DNA of 34,522 nt, taken from positions 1-34,522 of IMG/VR virus record IMGVR_UViG_3300007539_000077; one strand, written 5' to 3'. The translations under genes were made by a program, and so were the position numbers. The notes below the pieces were generated by a model. The model made no database searches, was not told where the DNA came from, and worked only from the letters and a program-made list of their open reading frames with translations. The stretch comes from a virus. Below, one piece after another: positions 32,216 to 34,522 of the stretch (the first letter of the stretch is position 1; each line of letters starts with the position of its first letter).

Positions 32216-32482
32216 CTATTTCAGCATACCCATTTTATATTTCTTTTCAGCTGTATCTTTAGCTCGATATAAGGTATCCATGATGAGATCAATCTCTCCT
32301 CTCGTTAATTCAAATACACTTTTACCGATATAGAACTTACCAAGCTTAGCATTTTCTAAATCTTGCTGGTAATCTCGTTCCATAAGATTTTCATTAGTTT
32401 CAAAATCAACTGAGTTGTAAAATTTTCCTCTTCTTGTTTTAGTCTTGCCCCAAGCAAATGAATTGTTTAGTCGGTTACCCAT
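32216..32482 (-). CDS. Uncharacterised small protein (88 residues)
   Basis: A small, basic-to-neutral protein. The N-terminus (NSFAWGKTKTRRGKFYNSVD) is basic and the C-terminal two-thirds look helical (SVFELTRGEIDLIMDTLYRAK). No recognised family. It overlaps the end of the methyltransferase-like gene by eight bases, so the two are probably translated together. Confidence 0.65.
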   Translation of the reverse strand: MGNRLNNSFAWGKTKTRRGKFYNSVDFETNENLMERDYQQDLENAKLGKFYIGKSVFELTRGEIDLIMDTLYRAKDTAEKKYKMGMLK

Positions 32483-33251
32483 TTTCTACTTCTTTGTAAA
32501 TTATTAAAATAAATTGACCATATTGCATAGCACCTACATGATCCACGGCTGTTAATTTATATTTCTTGGAGGCCCATTTTAATAAGTCTCCGGCATTGAA
32601 TTGATGTAAACCATTTTCAATATCTGTCTCCGATAATTCGAATTGATCAGATGTAAATGATATGACAACGCCTCGATTAGAATGATTCACCATAAGGTCT
32701 ATAGTATCTTTTACATACTGACCATAGTCATCAACATCTTCATATGCTTTGTTAAACGAACCGATATTGATACACCAGTCTTTAATTAGATTTTTACTTA
32801 TTTTAGTCCAATCTTTACACTGTAAATTCATATCAGATCCATTAGCTTCTTTACCTGCTTCGACTAATGATTTTTCTTTCTCTATACCGACATAATCCAA
32901 ATCCTTACCGTATGTCATTTTATGCCATGTCTTGAAATCTCCGCGGCCAGCACCGAAATGCAAAATGCTATGATCAGCTGGTATAAAGTTTTGAATAATA
33001 GAATAGAAATGATACTGTACCTGTCGATTAGGATAACCTACCACCTCAGTACTGAATATAGGATCTGGTTCTGGGTTTGTTAATGTATCGACATCATCCA
33101 TAGTGATACCGATAAAATTATTTTCAGCATCGGATACTAATGTTACTTCATTTTCCTTTTCAGCTTCGATAAGTTCCTGCAACTCCTGTTCCTGTTTCTG
33201 TTGCTTTGCGATACTATCAAAACTCAGCAATTGTTTCATTTTATCCAACAT
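32475..33251 (-). CDS. Class I SAM-dependent methyltransferase-like protein
   Basis: A 258-residue protein. After a charged, coiled-coil-like N-terminus (residues 1-45), a Rossmann-type core begins: ILHFGAGRGDFKTW (96-109) is a motif I SAM-binding loop, and DYVGIEKEKSLVEAG (119-133) contains the acidic residue (Glu124) expected to bind the ribose. The later segments (WCINIGSFN, near 159-167; VVISFTSDQFEL; FILIIYKEV) fit the remaining beta strands. Substrate is unknown; DNA, RNA and protein are all possible. No DPPY/NPPY or PCQ motif typical of DNA base methyltransferases is visible. It overlaps both neighbours by a few bases. Catalytic activity is inferred from the fold motif. Confidence 0.7.
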   Translation of the reverse strand: MLDKMKQLLSFDSIAKQQKQEQELQELIEAEKENEVTLVSDAENNFIGITMDDVDTLTNPEPDPIFSTEVVGYPNRQVQYHFYSIIQNFIPADHSILHFGAGRGDFKTWHKMTYGKDLDYVGIEKEKSLVEAGKEANGSDMNLQCKDWTKISKNLIKDWCINIGSFNKAYEDVDDYGQYVKDTIDLMVNHSNRGVVISFTSDQFELSETDIENGLHQFNAGDLLKWASKKYKLTAVDHVGAMQYGQFILIIYKEVENG

Positions 33252-33522
33252 TTTGTTTTCTTTTTTTACGTCTTGAAATTCTGCGCTTCTTAGCTTCTAG
33301 TGTGCTAAGATCCATTCTCATTGGATGAGTACGATTGAAGTTCTGAGTTGTCTTACATGCCAATGCAGCGTACTCCCAAGCCTGTTCCAGATCATACGTT
33401 TCGGGAAACAGATACTCTTCTGCAATGAACACGTCATGATCCATGATACGAACCCCATCTTCATAAGTGATGGGGCGCGCATCTGGAAATAAACGCTTTA
33501 CATGTTGCTCTGATTTAAGCAT
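33241..33522 (-). CDS. Uncharacterised small protein with basic C-terminus
   Basis: A 93-residue protein with no family I recognise. The middle is acidic and aromatic (DHDVFIAEEYLFPETYDLEQ), followed by a helix WEYAALACKTTQNFN. The C-terminus is strongly basic (EAKKRRISRRKKRKQNVG) and could bind nucleic acid. It overlaps its upstream neighbour by 8 bases and the methyltransferase-like gene by 11. Confidence 0.65.
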   Translation of the reverse strand: MLKSEQHVKRLFPDARPITYEDGVRIMDHDVFIAEEYLFPETYDLEQAWEYAALACKTTQNFNRTHPMRMDLSTLEAKKRRISRRKKRKQNVG

Positions 33523-33919
33523 GACTTCTCAAGAAGGTTAGATTGTTATGTCGTTCGATATGGTTGACCAATATCTCAATATTGTTCTTGTAAACAACAT
33601 CTCCATCCTGAAGCAACTCAGTACCTTCTGGATAATTTGCTCTGGTATGTCCAACATTATGATTGGCCCAAAGATTGGTTGTCCCAGATCCATATTCATT
33701 CCAGGCTTCAGTCAACTTGCTGTCGATAACTGGATAATCAGGAACGCCTGCTTGACGTTTCTTGTCTACAAAAACACAAATGAAACCAGATCCATTCTCT
33801 GCACGAAGATCATAATTATATGCCTTATGCGAATAGCGTTCATTTGTTATGACGCCGATCTGCTTCTTACCCTGATAATCAAATACTACTTTATCATTAA
33901 CTTTATAACGTACCTTCAT
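33515..33919 (-). CDS. Uncharacterised protein (134 residues)
   Basis: Residues 1-50 begin like a small beta barrel (VRYKVNDKVVFDYQGKKQIG, then VITNERYSHKAYNYDL), reminiscent of an SH3- or KOW-like fold, but this is weak. The middle contains TNLWANHNVGHTRANYPEG. No catalytic motif is clear. Its start is directly after the DUF4494-like gene's stop and its end overlaps the next gene, so it is part of the same translation unit. Confidence 0.65.
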   Translation of the reverse strand: MKVRYKVNDKVVFDYQGKKQIGVITNERYSHKAYNYDLRAENGSGFICVFVDKKRQAGVPDYPVIDSKLTEAWNEYGSGTTNLWANHNVGHTRANYPEGTELLQDGDVVYKNNIEILVNHIERHNNLTFLRSHA

Positions 33920-34135
33920 TTACTTTATTTGAGAGTTATCAATTACTTTACCAATCTTAGATGCGCTCACTGATTTCACTTCGAAATCCATTTGAGCTCC
34001 TTCAAAATCTTTGTAAACTAACTCCTCGGCATGCGTTACAGAAGCTGCCTTTACGAGATACGTCTCATTCAACCATTTTGTGCCACCTTTCGGTCCGTCC
34101 GTGGCTACCTTGACTTTCGATATGTAATATGTCAT
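33920..34135 (-). CDS. DUF4494-like protein
   Basis: A 71-residue protein whose pattern fits, from memory, DUF4494 of Bacteroidota and their phages: an opening strand YYISKVKVAT, the central WLNETYLVKAASVTHAEELV, then a strand with MDFEVKSVSASKIGKVI. No function is known to me. It is the main protein-level clue to the host group in this window. A Bacteroidota-type promoter lies just upstream and AAAAAGG is two bases before the ATG, so it probably starts the operon that runs to 31771. Confidence 0.7.
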   Translation of the reverse strand: MTYYISKVKVATDGPKGGTKWLNETYLVKAASVTHAEELVYKDFEGAQMDFEVKSVSASKIGKVIDNSQIK

Positions 34136-34157
34136 AACCTTTTTATTTGATACAATT

Positions 34158-34189
34158 TAAATATAAGACCTTTTTCTCAAAGAATCAAG
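34158..34189 (-). promoter_or_regulatory. Bacteroidota-type promoter before the DUF4494-like gene
   Basis: On the minus strand CTTG (34189-34186) is followed after exactly 20 bases by TATATTTA (34165-34158). This resembles -33 TTTG and -7 TAnnTTTG, with the same spacing as the element upstream of uvsE. The gap is 71 bases long and lies at the head of a gene series. Confidence 0.45.
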
Positions 34190-34206
34190 AAAAAAGTAAA
34201 AAAAGT

Positions 34207-34512
34207 TTAATATTGTTTCGGGATTGGGATGGTTCTACGACCTCCACGCTTGCGCATTGACTCTAGTTCATCTGCGACTGCAATTTCTGTTCTGATCATT
34301 GTGAGAAGAACATTATTATCTGATAGCAATGAAGCAATGTTTTCATAGTTCTTGTATGTCATTGGACCACCTTTGGCAGCATTCTTAGCAGTTGCCAGAA
34401 CTCCTTCCAATCTGCTGACAATACCCATACGCAGTGAGTTACGATCCATTGTTCCAAAACCGGGAATCTCCACATCTGGATTGACTGGGTCGAAATTTTC
34501 AGTATCTAACAA
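34207..34512 (-). CDS. Uncharacterised protein, possibly continuing beyond the window
   Basis: At least 101 residues. The only start visible is a TTG at 34512 next to GGGAGGA, but the frame is open to the window end, so the true N-terminus may lie outside. The sequence has PDVEIPGFGTMDRNSLRMGI, then a long helical section (EGVLATAKNAAKGGPMTYKN, NVLLTMIRTEIAVADELESM) and a basic end RKRGGRRTIPIPKQY. I do not recognise the family. Confidence 0.6.
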   Translation of the reverse strand: MLDTENFDPVNPDVEIPGFGTMDRNSLRMGIVSRLEGVLATAKNAAKGGPMTYKNYENIASLLSDNNVLLTMIRTEIAVADELESMRKRGGRRTIPIPKQY

Positions 34513-34522
34513 TCCTCCCGTC

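Noticed and set aside
541-33973. Many plus-strand open frames of 60-185 codons (for example 24079-24636, 11284-11664, 33548-33973)
   Set aside because: Each lies opposite a well-supported minus-strand gene, lacks family motifs and has shadow-type composition. No plus-strand gene fits the packing or overlap pattern.
1-34522. tRNA genes, CRISPR arrays, integrase/att sites, transposons, reverse transcriptase or diversity-generating template repeats
   Set aside because: I looked for cloverleaf-type sequences in the gaps, regular repeats and relevant protein motifs and saw none; gaps are too short for most of these.

Overview
The window is a densely packed, AT-rich segment of a T4-superfamily tailed phage (contractile-tail myovirus). 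Every gene I accept lies on the minus strand, so transcription runs from high to low coordinates. The phage assignment rests on a gp55-like late sigma factor, a gp5-like hub protein, gp25 and gp6 baseplate wedge proteins side by side as in T4, a gp61-type primase and gp47/gp46 recombination functions. The host is probably a member of the Bacteroidota: one small protein looks like DUF4494, a family I associate with Bacteroidota and their phages, and two intergenic gaps hold TTG-N20-TATNTTTA promoters of the Bacteroidota type. Hsp20 and UvsE are accessory genes common in marine phages. The host assignment is inference. I saw no integrase, tRNA, rRNA, insertion sequence or CRISPR array. No gene-free stretch exceeds about 160 bases.

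Layout in order of transcription. (1) 34512-31771: seven small genes, mostly unrecognised, with a DUF4494-like protein and a SAM-methyltransferase-like protein. (2) 31755-31263: an hsp20 gene enclosed by a near-perfect inverted repeat and two terminator-like hairpins. (3) 31199-25992: UV-damage endonuclease UvsE, a 57-residue gene, a four-helix membrane/coiled-coil protein, a Cys-rich protein with an AT-hook-like motif, a ClpP-type protease, an HD hydrolase, a small membrane-anchored protein and late sigma factor gp55. (4) 25964-7857: the tail/baseplate block, containing the gp5-like hub, an M15-type peptidase, gp25, gp6, a DNRLRE-like protein, two very large structural proteins and three fibre- or collar-like proteins. 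(5) 7856-3220: a DNA-processing block with a T7 endonuclease I-like resolvase, a zinc-ribbon/Toprim primase, and an Mre11(gp47)-Rad50(gp46) pair fused in one 1050-residue chain. (6) 3206-1: another large structural protein and the start of a LamG-like protein cut by the window edge.

A ten-base motif, CATATTTATA on the coding strand (sometimes followed by GNAAAG), occurs six times, each 4-26 bases before a start codon. Four copies divide the structural genes into four neat units (starting at 25964, 23414, 12038 and 3206). With gp55 encoded nearby and no -35 element visible, the motif is best read as this phage's late promoter. It differs from T4 TATAAATA and would give very short mRNA leaders. 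The replication/recombination block between two late units has its own AT-rich leader with tandem hairpins and a possible sigma-70-like promoter. The most noteworthy observations are the fused Mre11-Rad50 protein, this late-promoter motif, the inverted repeat around hsp20, and a separate M15 peptidase next to the hub in place of the T4 gp5 lysozyme domain.
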